DNA from: Polytrichum commune
Taxonomy: Eukaryota; Streptophyta; Polytrichopsida; Polytrichales; Polytrichaceae
Reading direction: 5' to 3'
Assembly (NCBI GenBank): GCA_950295325.1
Contig: OX485807.1
Span: 47,046,796 to 47,110,795, forward strand
DNA: 64,000 nucleotides
This document shows, piece by piece, positions 14,164-26,890 of the stretch (position 1 is the stretch's first letter; the number at the start of each line of letters is the position of its first letter). Position numbers and translations under genes: made by a program. Under the pieces are notes generated by a model. The model did not search any database and was not told the DNA's origin. It worked only from the letters and a program-made list of their open reading frames with translations.

Positions 14164-16290
14164 TAATGAGTGCAGACATACCTATTTCCGTTAGCATAAG
14201 AAATTTCGCATAAGTGTGGTACATGTGTGATATGGGGGCGACTTCTTGCAAGTCTGGGATTCTCCATAAGTGTGGTACATGTGTGATCTTGGGGTGACTT
14301 TTCACATGTCTAGAATTTTATATCACAAACGTTTAACAAAAAAAAATCACAGTTCATTTCCCAATTATGAAATTGCAATAAATTTTCAAAGGCAAGATTC
14401 TCCCCCAACCCATATTCACGGCATAGATCCACCTATTTCTGATAACTAGGAGATGAAAACTTCAATACACTTAGTGTCCTTCCCAAGCAACCGAAATCCA
14501 TGCCCTTTTAACTTACTTTTCGAGTCGCGCCGAATGTGACGGCGACATGTGTGATTCTTCATGACTTTTTCCATCACCTTAGAAAATCACGGCTACATGT
14601 GTGGAACTTCATGACTTTAGGGGACTCTAGAGTAGAGGCACCCATAACCGATCACTTAAGAGATTTTGCGCTAGATCTGGAGTAAGCATAAGGTGGTGCA
14701 AATTTTTCCTATGTAGGAAAATGCAAATTAGGAGGACGGTAATGTTATTCCGCAAATTGAAATTATAGTGAACTTTGAAGCCATAAGTTGGCCCAAACAT
14801 ATCACCCACGTCTAGAGGCTGCCATGATCGCTCATTTTAATTGCTCATTCCTTCATAAGTTAGCACTCAAAACAAAGACATGTGTCATGGCACTATTGGT
14901 TCTGGCTTGATCGAAATCCAATCCCAACCTGTTCGAAATTCCGGTACACTATATAAATTGCCAATGGGGTCTTGATCGGGAATAGGGGAATATACTATAT
15001 ATATAGTAAGATTTGGGGGATCAAAACAGGTCTATCTACTCTAATTTGTTGTTCTCGAGTGCAACCCTTTGGTCGAATGGGGCTCCATGGTAAGTGGAGG
15101 TGCAGCAAGGCGAGCTTATTAAGCAGTTGGGAGACTTCAAAACATCCCATTTGATCCGTAAGTTGAATGAACCTTTTGTTTCTGGACTGTAGGTTAAATA
15201 TGTCAGATGTATGTTATGGAGAAACACACATCATGTGCATGCCACCTTGGCTGGTTAACTTAGTGCCATAAAACCCTAATTCAATTAGCAAGCCTGAGAG
15301 ACCTAACTAAATAAAAACAACGGTGGCCACATTCCATAAAAAAAGGTAGGAACTTAGGAAGTCTCCTTTCCCCGACCCTTGGTTATACATGATTAAAGTA
15401 AGGTCTAACTGTCACCCATCCACATTAAGTGGAGTTCCGTTAATCCCATTGGTCAGTGATGACAAGGTCTATTTGTTGAAGATTCTTTGTATTGTGAACA
15501 ACTCATAAATGCTTCATCAGACCCATTCCTAAACTCAATAGATGCGCCTGGGGAACACTCGAAATGTTCCCCAAATAAGAGAAAAACCATCTCTTATATA
15601 TAGAAAGAAGAGAGACAGAATCATGATATTGAATGTTGGGTGATTCATTTCACGTGATTGATGACAATGATGACCTATCCATTACCTTGGATAGGTCCAA
15701 GTGAAAGTGATTCAAAACTATATACTAACTTTGAATTTTGTGAAGGAATAAATCATAAACATTTGAAGAAACATAGTGATGTACAAAGCCAAGCAATTTG
15801 AGTTGACAAAAAAAAATTTCAAGAAAAGTCTACATATTCTAGAAGACGGTGCAAGTAGTATGCATATTGAACACGTAAATGTTTAAAATTTGTTTGAGAC
15901 ATGATAAAATGACGTTATCATTGATGTTTTTCAACAAATTTTTGTAATGGTGCCCTCAAATTTATGATGAATTCAAGGAATATGAAAAATAAATCCAACC
16001 TCAAAATATTTAAGGTCATGAAATCTATGTCCAAAACCAAATTAAGTCATTACCGTTTGAGCAGTACTTTTGATGATAAGTTTTAAGGATCTCATCTTGA
16101 AATTCAATATTTGAGTACTCAACACAACATTAGAGGGTGTCATGAAAAATAAATCCAATTAAAACAACACTTTGTTACTACTTTTAGGCGTTTGACCAAA
16201 AACATTATGGTTTTAGTATGAGCATTTTTTCTGTATACTTGATCAGGGTTGCTCTCTGAGACTCTGCTTAGATTATGTAGGTATCATCAA
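14164..16290. other. intergenic, no supported gene
   Basis: Contains a ~55-bp direct duplication at about 14.21-14.31 kb (GTGTGGTACATGTGTGAT twice) and related motifs at 14.54-14.61 kb. No coding region is supported. Confidence 0.4.
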
Positions 16291-16908
16291 CTACATTGTT
16301 TTGTCTAATTAGTGTGGATTACCACATGAAGTTACACATTCTTGTAACATTTTTATTGAGAGTATCGTTTTTTACCCAAATAACATACGTACACTAAATA
16401 TGATATTTAGTGTCATGTGGTATTTTATGTCACTATGGTAACTTTTTGGATGACACTTCTTTTGCATAAGTGAAAAAATATTGTCATGGATGATGGATGA
16501 GTTCATCCACATGCTAAACCCTACCTTCTTTTCTCAGCAACTTGTGATGAAGTGTTGTAATGGATGTTTGAAATCTGGATGAAAATCACTCGGTAAGTGA
16601 CAATAATTGCACCAGTGTAAATCTATAAACCCCCAATAAATTTACATGGAATGACAGATGATATTGGATTAATATTCAGTGTTGGTGACAGTATATCACG
16701 GTACAAAATTAGTTATTGAGCAAAGACAATTAGAATTGGCGACACTATATCGCAGTTTTAAAATTAGTATATCATGTTTAGTGTAGTTAGTATGTACACC
16801 AAAGAATATGATATAACTTTGTTGGTAAAAAACGATAATGTCGGTACAAAGTTATAACAACACGCAACTCCGAATGGTAACCCACACTAATTAGACAAAA
16901 CATTGTAG
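16291..16908. mobile_element. non-autonomous DNA transposon (family B), carrying a nested MITE
   Basis: The outer element is bounded by ~36-bp inverted repeats with about two mismatches. The left arm begins CTACATTGTTTTGTCTAATT; the right arm ends in its reverse complement. A related unit with the same termini lies at about 23829-24052, where it is only ~220 bp. The difference is explained by the nested 392-bp TA-flanked MITE at 16392-16783. The target duplication of the outer element is unclear. Confidence 0.6.
16392..16783. mobile_element. MITE, TA-flanked (copy A2), nested in family B element
   Basis: A 392-bp homologue of the 9712-10079 element. The left end is CACTAAATATGATAT and the right end, reverse-complemented, is CACTAAACATGATAT, with TA on both sides (16390-16391, 16784-16785). 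It interrupts the family B element, so family A moved after family B here. Confidence 0.7.
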
Positions 16909-17611
16909 TTCAAATTCTGGAAAATGATGTTTTTGTTCAATTTATTAATATCCTCAAACCTCGATAGATTAATAGATTAAAAGTCAAGTCCTTTGAAGTG
17001 AATATTCGACCATCTAAACTCACTTTCTGGTGAATGGGGCTGACACGGAGATCGGCATTGGAATTATAACATATATGGCTCTCAAGGGCCTACACATTAC
17101 AGTACATATAATGTCTTGTCAGTGCACTTGGTGTTCACATAGCACTAAGTAACACTTTAATTGACTCTCCAGCTACTCAGGGAAACAGGAAAACCAATAT
17201 ATTGACGTTAGATGAAGTCCTGATTAAAATAAAAAACCACAAGATGTCAAGTTTCCTGACATGAAAGACATGAAACTCTTCACCCTGCATGCAATTCCAG
17301 CACAAAAAACTTGAATCTTTGAGAGGAATACGCCTCTGCAAATAGCACAGGATTTTCATTACTTGGTACAACATGATTCACAGAGGCAGAGTTTTCCAAC
17401 ACTAATGTGAAACTCTGCTCTTCAATGACAGTTTCTATTTTAGCATCATGTACTACATGCAGTAGACCGTGACCGCCTCAGTCTGCACACATGAACACCC
17501 GCACAAACTGTTATTTGATGAGATTCTTTTCTGACCCAAATTCATGAGGTATAGGTCAATGAACTCTGGTGCAATTATACCATTTAGTCAAATACAATCA
17601 ATGTGAGTCCA

Positions 17612-18940
17612 GGAATATTATCAGAAGTTCCACTTACCGGATACTCAAATTACAGCTGAAATTTCTCAAGAGTCAACACCTAGGATTGGAGGTGAGCTGG
17701 ATCATCATGAGATGGATTTGCTGGTAACTAGGCAATGTCAAGTCCCAGGAAAGCTGAATTTGGGATTTCAGGCAGACATTGGTTTCCGAGCCAGCATTTA
17801 AATTTATACATAGCTTTGAACCTAATTCAGGGTTATTAAGGACACAATGCACCATCCACATCATGTCACAATTAGAAACTGGGACAGGAGAGCACATACC
17901 TCTTGCCGTATGTGCTTGTCACCACCAAAAAGAGGGGATCAAAAATATTGATTTTGGCAACAGACACAAACTCTTTGAGGGTAAGACTGACATGGACCTC
18001 TTTAATCTCATCAACCATTTACTCATCTACCACATAACTCTTGAATAAATTTTAGAAATACTCGATCACAAGAGGAAATCAGCAGCAGAAGTTCCCCTAA
18101 TAACTGGATACCAAATTACATCTGAAATTTCTCAAGGCTCTAGGATTTAAGTTGAAATATATGATCATGAATGCAAGAACTTTTGCTGGTTATGCGATGC
18201 CAAGTCTCAAGAGATATGAATTTGGGTTTGCAGTTATGTCCCAGGCACACATTGCCGGCCCTAGAATTTCAATTTACGCATTGATCAGTTTGAAACAGCT
18301 ACTGGGATACTCAAATGTGCTTGACACCAGCAAAAGCGGCGATGAAAATGATTGGTCATGTGACCTTCAACAGATTGAGGCTCTGCTCTGAGAGTAAGGC
18401 TAGCTGACATGGACCTCGTTAAACTCATCAACAAATGACTCTGGTATACAACATTGACAATAGAGAATTCTGTTGGCCTGAAGAAAAAGTGAAATTCAGC
18501 TACTTAGCCACAGGAGAAGATTATCAGAATGCCCAGTTATTACTGGCTCCACAAAATACAGCTGATGAAATTCTTCGAGACTCTAGGCTTTCAGGTCACA
18601 GATGGATGATCATGAATGGAGTTGCTGGTAGCTATGCAATGCCAAGTCTCAGGAGAGCTGAACTTGGGATTGCATCCATGATGATCCGCATTGCAGGCAG
18701 AAAGATTGCCTTCCGGAGCTAGCATTTCAATCTACACATCTGGGTTATTCATAAGTGCTTGTCACCAGCAAAAAGAATGGAACTTAAAGAATGGTTATTA
18801 TTGAATTTCAACGAACTGAAACTCTACGAGAAATTGACAGTAAGCCTGACATGGACCTCTTTAAACCTATCAACCGCTGACTCCACCTCTACTCTAACCG
18901 CATTGACAAAAATCGAAGTCAAGTAATTGGGTAGTATCAA
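17612..18940. repeat. three diverged tandem copies of a ~440-bp unit
   Basis: Units at about 17612-18072, 18073-18510 and 18511-18940 share ordered landmarks: a CTGAAATTTCTC-like block, ATGATCATGAATG, a GCAATGCCAAGTCTC-like block, GTGCTTGTCACCAGCAAAA and CTGACATGGACCTC. The units are clearly related but substantially diverged. No reading frame is conserved through all three, so this is probably an old duplicated non-coding or pseudogene segment. Confidence 0.65.
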
Positions 18941-18996
18941 ATCCTCGTACCGTGCTGTGATGAGATCATGTCATCTAGCGCTTCTTTATTCGATGC

Positions 18997-19206
18997 TCAC
19001 AAAATGTGGCAACTAGGGCTAACTTGCCCCTGGTCGTCGTCGGGGGGGATTTGGGCCGCCATGTCAGCAGGCAGCTCCACTCCCGGCCAGCTCTTGCACA
19101 AGCACACCTGATCCTTGCTCAAAGTCTCGTAAACTCCAGGCACATGCTTCCCACATCCTGCCCATGACGTTTTCCCACACTTGCTGCATCCCACCGGGTA
19201 ACACAT
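18997..19206 (-). CDS. small conserved plant Cys-rich protein (MCYP...CGKTSWAGCG type)
   Basis: An intact 69-codon single-exon gene starting at a true ATG (19206). The N-terminal half has the pattern of a small uncharacterised protein widespread in land plants: MCYP followed by C-x2-C (CSKC), the block WAGCGKHV, then CLCKSWPG. The ordered Cys/His residues suggest a metal-binding (zinc-ribbon-like) fold; that is inference from residue spacing, not a known function. The C-terminal ~25 residues are acidic and low complexity. TATA-like stretches lie upstream at about 19468 and 19590. The location after a tandem repeat array and the lack of interruptions suggest a real host gene. Biochemical role unknown. 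Confidence 0.75.
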   Translation of the reverse strand: MCYPVGCSKCGKTSWAGCGKHVPGVYETLSKDQVCLCKSWPGVELPADMAAQIPPDDDQGQVSPSCHIL

Positions 19207-22200
19207 TGTGCCACTCCTAGAAATCCCTTCCGTCCTCGCTCACAACACAAGACTCCAGCTATCCGGCCACCCAGCTAGCTGCACCTTAAGAATGGAAACC
19301 CACCTAGTCCTCCAACCGTTGTGCAATCGGCCGACTGGCTGGCTTATGAATGTCTTGAGAATTCTGATCTTGCGGTGTGCACAACATTGTGGTTTGTTGT
19401 TAGGGTAGGGCACAAGCAGCAGGTGTCTCGGAGCCGAAGAGCAAAGCGTCAGAGTCAAGCAAAGTATCTATATATCCTGCAACAATGCTAAGGAAGTTGA
19501 GATAGAAGATAGATACTAAGAAAGACAAGGTGAAGAAGGTGGGGAGGATGCTTCCTGATGCAGCATCAACAAGTTCGCTTCGGCTTCGCACATATATAAA
19601 ATGTAACTCGGTGGAAGAAGTGAGATCCATTTCCAACAGTGAACGCTGCATTTATAGATCCGCACAACCACAATATTATTTTGTGATCCCGCCTGAAGTT
19701 GGCATTCCATCATTCCTGCTAAAGTTGCATCACCCAGGACTCCGGAAGGACGGAATAAGGTAACTTCAGGTACATAAAGGCTAATGTGGACACCTCCAGC
19801 TCCAAGGAATCATCTGCTGATGGGTCCAAGCGATAGAAGCTTGAGCAGGTTAGCAAATTGCGAATCAGGACCAAAGAATTTGAAATCGGAGTTGAGGAAG
19901 ATGTCGATCTAGGCTTCATAATCGAAGATTCTCTATTTTTCCAATGTGGTTTTACAGGGAGGTGAACTCTTTTATCGTTCCATGTTGTGTAAGTGGACAA
20001 GATACTTAGCGTAATATTCTACATGGTTCATTTGCTAATGGAAACCAAGTTTAATGCCAATATTGGTTGTGTCCTGTTTCTAAAGTGATAACATGTAAGA
20101 TTAGATGTTGTTGATTTGTTTTTTCATTATAGGATACCCATAATACAAGTTGGTCAGCACCTCACAGTCATGTGTTGCCTCCTAATTGGCCCACCTCGGG
20201 CACAACAGTCAAGAGTGTCAAAGGTAGGTGGATAGCACTCTTAATTATGAAGATGGCGGGTGTAGTTTGGCTTTTGCGAAGGTGACTAACCCAAATATCA
20301 TCAAGGCGGCGATTCAATCAACATGTATTACTCACCCACCAAATTAAAGCGACTATACTGCCAATTAGGAGCCAAAAATAGGTGTTTGATTAAGGAAACT
20401 AACCGAATTAGCCTTATCTACCTTAGATCTGCAACGAATGGGAAGAAATTTGAGCCAACTTGGTCGCTATCCTCACCTTCTTTTTTAATCGTCAAACGGT
20501 AATTCATTGGAATGCTTCAGTTATTCCTTGTATTGTTAATTACAATAGTAAGTTTTCCAATAGAGGAGTCGGTTCATTTCCTAGAGTTTTGATTTTAAAT
20601 TGACAATTTGGGAGAATGAAATGGTTAATACGTAACTAGCAGCCGTTTCTTCCCGTTCATTCAAGGTAAGTGGCCCTATTCATCGTGGGAAGAACACTTC
20701 TTGCTCTACAAACAGTTTTGACCATTGGATTAGATCAGGAATCGTCTCATCTAGTTAGTGATTGCGAATCATAGAAATTTGGCATTTCAAATTTCAAAAT
20801 TAGGGATTGGATGCAAATGTTGTATGAAGTCAAAGTGAAGATTCTCCTTAATCTATCACATAGGCCCCCTCCTTATTGTGTTAACTACTTATTGAATGTA
20901 GAACGATGTTTAGATTTTGAGTGCCCATATAGTCACTCTCATAGGGGCACACTGTTTTTTCTGAGTGTCCATTCTAAACCTCAAGCATAACCATATAGTA
21001 TCACTCGAATATAAGAAGTGTCTAATTATGAAGAATGACCAAGAAAGGTCCACAGTGGAGAGGTTTGTCGAGAATCACCCCTACTTTGAACTAGTAGCCG
21101 GGAATTGCATCATCCAGTTAGCCATTGCAATTTGCAACGCACTATGATTCATAAAGTGATCTCTGGAAAAGGTCCTTTACGAGGTCAAAAACTCAAAACA
21201 AATCTAAAATTACCCATTACGTTCACTTTGGGTACATGTGTCAGAGTATCATTATTGGACATTGTACTAAACTCAACATGTGCCTATTATGGGCTTGCTA
21301 GGAGTCTCCAAGTTCAGCGACCACGCACAGTGTTCAAGTTTGAACTGTGCACATGCATTTCGTTGTGAAGGGCTTCAAAATAATCACACTTCACAAAAAG
21401 CAAACTTTCAAACTCTTTGGCAACACTTCACAAAAAGAAAACTTGATGTTGGCCGTTTTGTATTGAATATGAAAACAATATGATGTCTCACTAAATTGAA
21501 GAAGTACATGCAATAAAATGATGCACTAAACTTGTTTAGATTCCCTATATAATGCACTCAATCATCATCCAACTCCAAAGGCAACGTCCTCTTGTTTTTG
21601 GTCGATTTCCAAGTGTTAAAATTTCTAGCCCAATCCATGTTTTCCATCGGAAGACCGCATAATGACACCCGCATCAATGCATCCAATGTTTCACATTTCA
21701 ATCAACTTCTACGATCACCTTATCACCGAGTTCCGTTTAGAAGCTCCATGTTCACATATAGTTGTGCTTGCCAAGCCGAAGTTGTAGTCAGTCTTGAGTT
21801 AAACTTGCAGAGTTGAAATTACAGGAGGTATTGGAATTTGGAAGTGTCTGCTAGAGTGCCAAGATTGGAGTCCGGCTATGATTCTATTTGCGAATTGCAA
21901 CCACTGTATTTTGTGACCAGCAGTTTTTGGAGAGGCCTTCACTGTGACCGGCGGAAACTTTGCATAACACAATTTTGTGAAGTGCTCCCCCCCCCCCAAA
22001 AAAAAAAAAAGACAAAAACTTCTTTGATAGCCAAAATGGCATTTGGCAAGTGTTGAAGACTTCGATATTGAACAATGCACACCACCCACCCACCCCCTTT
22101 ATGGGAGTGCGCATCTCCCTTCCACAATCACCCCGCTCCGGGTTGAGCTCATGGTGTAAGTGTAGGGTGTTGTTTTGAAGGGGGCAAAATGTTGAGGGAG

Positions 22201-23828
22201 GTTGCGGAGTGGGAGGGTTACAATCATTGAATGGAAGTTGTCTTGTGGGAGGTTTGGGCATTGAGAGAATTGAAGGGAGCGGGTAGGCTTGTGAGGGAGG
22301 TTGCAAAGTGGAGTTGACGGGATTTTGCAAAGCGGGAGGCAACATTGAAGTTGCGATCTACACATGTGAATCCTCACCTTCCGACATCTTCTTAAATACT
22401 TGTGATGTTGTTGCCCATTTGTAGATGTAGATTGAGCATGAGGTTTGAGTGTGTTAAGCCTCCCCGCCTGGAGGGTTGGCCATTTATTTTTGGAGTTTAG
22501 TCATGAGAATTACATCACCATGTGTTGATTTATGTTGTATATGTGCCAATAGTAAATTTCTATAATCTTGGTGTCACACATCCTACTTCACTTCATATAG
22601 GTAAAGGCATGCTAAACTTCTCCATGCTTGTGTTTTAAGATTTAATGTTGTGTGAGTGATGCAAAGATTGGACTATTTTTGGTTAGGCATAGCGTTGATT
22701 AGGTGTGATATCTACATTTGCAGGTGCTTCAAAGCCATGTATATTGCAATTTCTTCGTAAAATTTGGTCTTTACCTGACATTTAAGTATATTAGGACAAA
22801 CCACTTATCCAAAATTGATGTGAACTTTTGGGGACAAAACATTAAATGGTAATAACAAAAGCAATAATACGACAAGCACAACTTCAAATGTTTGTATTCC
22901 ATGTTTGCCAACCATCATATTTGTGTAGTTTTGCGATCTAGTGTACATCATAATGGCGGGTGGAATTGTCCGAAATTGATGCATAAATCCAAATATACTT
23001 AAATCCTAGTTCTTTGCACACAAGAGTTGATAGTGTTCAACTATTCATAGTGCATGTGATCAGTAGTGACATTTAGGGTTATATGCATTGCTGATTTTGC
23101 AAGGAGTAGGGATTATAGTGGTGGGTTTAGAGATTTTAGGCCATTATCAATGTTTATCAACTCCAAGTGAACCTCTTCCTAAGCTTATGAACTATAAGGT
23201 GTGTGGATTTTTACTGTGTTACACAATTGTGTTGTGTGTGTAAATATCATATAAGATATTATCCTCCATGTGTAGCTTTCACACTCCATGTTCTATTGCA
23301 TTAGTATTAGCATTTGATTCTATTGGACTACCGCACCACCTTGACCACAACCATTGCTCACTCGTATTAATCATTCGTGTCATATCTCGTTTCCAACTTC
23401 CTTGACCATGGTTAGGCATAAGGCATATGTTCATACCGCGTGTTCATTGAGCTCTACATAATCTCACGTGTTCATTTGAGCACATAGTCCAACCTCATTA
23501 TAAGACATGCATTATTGGTGTTTGTTCTTAAGACTGCAAGTCTTGTCATGTCCAATCAAATATAGGGGATTTGATTTATAAAAGCAACCCCCGTACCTTA
23601 TTACAATCCTCGCTTGACTCAATTTTCTCAAAATTTAGGCCACCTGAGTCTACGGTCGACTTGGATCAGAGTTACAATCATCTACTCTACAATATCCTGT
23701 ACATGCTTTCAAGTGGCAATAACAATATCTTGCACTATCACCTATTTTCAAAAGGTAGACTTCTATGCCTAGTGATGATCCACATGATCCCCTGGTCTTC
23801 ATACACAATGCACGGGAAAACCCGACAT
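19207..23828. other. intergenic, no supported gene
   Basis: Short frames only. There is a C11-13/A13 homopolymer junction at about 21988-22011. The 22.08-22.38-kb stretch gives several overlapping Pro-rich minus-strand frames that look compositional, not coding. I recognise no families here. Confidence 0.4.
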
Positions 23829-24052
23829 CTTCATTGTTGTGTCTAATTAGTGTGGGTTACAATCCGGACTTACATGTCGCTATAACTTTTTTGCCAACAA
23901 TTATTTTTTACCAACTAAAATATATCATATTTTTCAATGTGCATACTAACTACTTATGTTATTTGGCTAAAAAAATAGTACTCTCGGTAAAATGTTATAG
24001 CAATACATAACTCCAAAAGCTCACCCACATTAATTAGACAAAACAATGTAGT
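23829..24052. mobile_element. non-autonomous DNA transposon (family B), uninterrupted copy
   Basis: About 220 bp with termini matching the element at 16291-16908: left ATTGTTGTGTCTAATTAG, right the complement (CTAATT...CAATGTAG in inverse orientation). Internal blocks (CTATAACTTTTTTG and its inverted counterpart GTTATAG) form a second inner inverted pair. Boundaries are approximate to a few bases. Confidence 0.55.
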
Positions 24053-24347
24053 TACAGATGAACCAGTTGAGTTTGTGAAATAACGGATTCAAATTTAGCT
24101 AAATCGCCACTCCATTGAAAAGAATTTTCAAAATGTTCTTCAATTTAATAAAGAAAATCCAAAAGATGTCAACATTCAACCAGTTGGTCTTGGAAACAGT
24201 AGGATTTGGACTGATTATACCCAAAATGCTTCCTACATAGCTTATAGTACAATTGAGCCCTAGACTTTTCCAAATACCACTTCATATACATAGTGCACTA
24301 AAACGGGTCAGTAGTGTGGCTAACACTAAGTTTTTTGGACTTCCATT

Positions 24348-24687
24348 CTCCGGGGGGGGGGGGTAGTCATTGGTTGGAGTAGCAATATACGTGCGAACAA
24401 ATGATAGGGTATTTAAAAACCATGGGGGCAAAAAATTATAATTGGACTTAAGAGTAATATAGGGTATCAAAAATGGCACTGGACATCTTCAAAGTACTAT
24501 AGGGTATGGAATAATAGGTAATTTGGAATTATAAGTAATGCAAGCCATTTTTATATTAACCCAAAGTAGAAATTTACATAATGATAGCATGTGAAAAAAA
24601 AAATTGAAAGTAATACCCCCCTATAAAATAATGGTTGTTCGCACCTATATCCTAAACTTTTTAACACACTGGCCCCCCCCCCCCGAG
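24348..24687. mobile_element. MITE with poly-G/poly-C termini and 8-bp target duplication
   Basis: A 340-bp element starting CTCC + G12 (24352-24363) and ending C12 + GAG (24673-24687), so the termini form inverted repeats dominated by the G-run. It is flanked by perfect 8-bp direct repeats CTTCCATT at 24340-24347 and 24688-24695, the length typical of hAT elements. Further inside, GTGCGAACAA recurs inverted (left near 24391, right near 24635). No coding capacity. The hAT assignment rests only on the 8-bp duplication. Confidence 0.7.
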
Positions 24688-25812
24688 CTTCCATTAATAT
24701 CAGTAATACTAATTTTTATTGTGATAAGTACATGTAATATTGGAGTGTACCCAAAGTAATACATTTGAAACAATTGATAATTTTTGAATACTGTCATTCT
24801 AGTCTAATATTTAGCATGCCATCAACTAGACAAATGTTTTTGCTACCATCGACTTTGGAGACTTTATAAGTCATGACAGCGTGATGAAAACATGTTTGTT
24901 CTCTCCTTTTACAATCAAAATCACTCATTGTCCATTGCTTATGTTGTGGAGGACCTCTCTTTGACAGTTTTGGGGTGCAAGCATGGTGAAGTGGACCAAA
25001 CAAGTGCTTCAGTATCCTAAAACTATAATTTTTTTGGTCAAACGCCCAAAAGTAGTAGTAAAATATAAATAAAATTGAACTTTTTTTTTGCACGTCACCC
25101 TCTATAAGTGTGTTAAGTGTTTGAATATAAAAATATCAAGATGAGATCTTAAAAAATTCACAGAAAGTAATGTTCAAAAGCCAATGGCTAAATATGGTTT
25201 TAGATGTATGTTTCATGACCTTAAATGTTTTGAAATTGGAATATTTCCTCACATTTCTTGAGGGAATAAAAAAAAGTAGAGAAATCACCACTTTAATGAA
25301 AAAAATTTAGTTTAGAGAAAAGTTAGACAATTACTTCTCAATATTACCTACTTGCACACCACTTGCAATGTCTTCTAAAACATGTCTGTGTATATATATG
25401 TTTATGATTGTTTTTATCACAAAATGAAAATTTAGTATATAGTTTCGAATCACTTCCACTTAGCCTTTGTAGGGATCAAGAGTTGTCCACTTACTATGCT
25501 TGCATCCCTTAAACGGATACATCATGTCATATTCACCCAACAAATGTCCTCAAAGAGAGACCCTCTTACTCATACCGATGAGCAATGACAAAATTTGCTT
25601 ATTTCATTGATGACATAAAGTCAGAGTTGGCTTATGCTCTTTCTAATGAACTTCAAAGTGCTCACTTGTTCAAGTTCCAACTACCATTTGGGGCATGTGT
25701 AATACATGTATAATTCAACTTTTTAGAATGATTAAATTACATATTATAATAAATCTTTGATTTGACTTGGAACTCCAATGCTTTTAGATGGTCACTTTAC
25801 CTTGAGTGTCTT
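24688..25812. other. intergenic, left flank of the CACTA element
   Basis: No gene is supported. The last ~75 bp (25740-25812) are homologous to 46589-46664, the left half of an unoccupied relative of the CACTA insertion site. Confidence 0.5.
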
Positions 25813-26337
25813 CACTAGAAGAATTTCTTCAATCAACAACTGTATTTAATACTCTAATACATGTAATAAAGGACAAGAATGACTATAAAAATGTTAGTTA
25901 TTATGGACAAGTTGTAACGGACATATAGTGATTGTGGACATGACATGGCTTCCACGTCAACTTCATCCAAATCGGACACACGTGAGAGACATTTGCCACG
26001 TGGCTCCGACGTGGTAGCCACCTCATGACTAGGCATACATGATGGCATCCTTGTCACCATCTATGTGGCAGGGCCTTTGAGGATGTGGCATTCCTATTTT
26101 GGCATGTGAGTGTGTGCCACGTGTCATTATGTCATAGTTACATGTGGCGAAACCATTCGAGTCGCATAATGCCACGTGTGAAAATGCGTAGTGATTGTCT
26201 AGTTGAATGTATGTGTTTATTTGCCACGTAGGATACGCGTGACGGTCATGCCGTGAATTGCATGCCACGTCATCTTTGGTGATTAGGCCATGTCCCACTC
26301 GGAGATGCTGCCACGTACATGCCAATAGTGCCATGTG

Positions 26338-26585
26338 GACTTCGTTATAGTCATATACTAGTCGTTGATTATAGTCATATAGTACTATTTGATTATAGTC
26401 ATAGCTTACTTATTGATTGTGGTCATAGAGTAGTCATTGATCCCAGTCATAGAGTAGTCATTGATTGCAGACATAAAGCGGTCATTGGGTACAGTCATAA
26501 AGTTGTCGTTGATTACAGTCATATAGTCCTCGTTCATTACATGCATACAGTAGTCATTCAAGAGTCATAGAACAGTAATTGATTG
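26338..26585. repeat. left subterminal repeat array of the CACTA element
   Basis: About eight imperfect ~30-bp units of the form GTCATTGATTACAGTCATA. Read on the minus strand they give ATGACT motifs, which also recur on the plus strand at the right end (about 41.0-42.0 kb). In En/Spm such subterminal repeats are binding sites of the accessory protein; here that role is inferred. The adjoining 25.95-26.33 kb is rich in GCCACGT motifs. Confidence 0.75.
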
Positions 26586-26890
26586 TTATATATTATTGGT
26601 TCCATGTCACATGTCAAATAATCACACGTCATTGAAAAAATCACCATGTGTGAACGTTGATAGTCATCAGGGCGTGTTCATTCAACAACTCAAACTTCAG
26701 GCAATTCATGCCTGACTACATTGATTCAAAAATAGGGTACATTCATACATTCACTAATCCGCTTTCGATGTCATATGTGCAATAAAGCGTGGTTCGACAC
26801 TTACAACAAGTGCCACCTGACTGTTCATTTGGCAGTCCTAGCCCCTTCAGTGTAGTACCTTCTAAACATGTTTGCTATGCCTACATTTTC

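Noticed and set aside
21884-22377. Overlapping Pro/Leu-rich minus-strand frames
   Set aside because: Compositional effect of GGGAGG-rich repeats; they overlap in several frames with no conserved motif or splice signal.
26319-26570. Plus-strand frame with repeated Asp-Tyr-Ser-His words
   Set aside because: It is the CACTA left subterminal repeat array read in frame, not a protein-coding gene.
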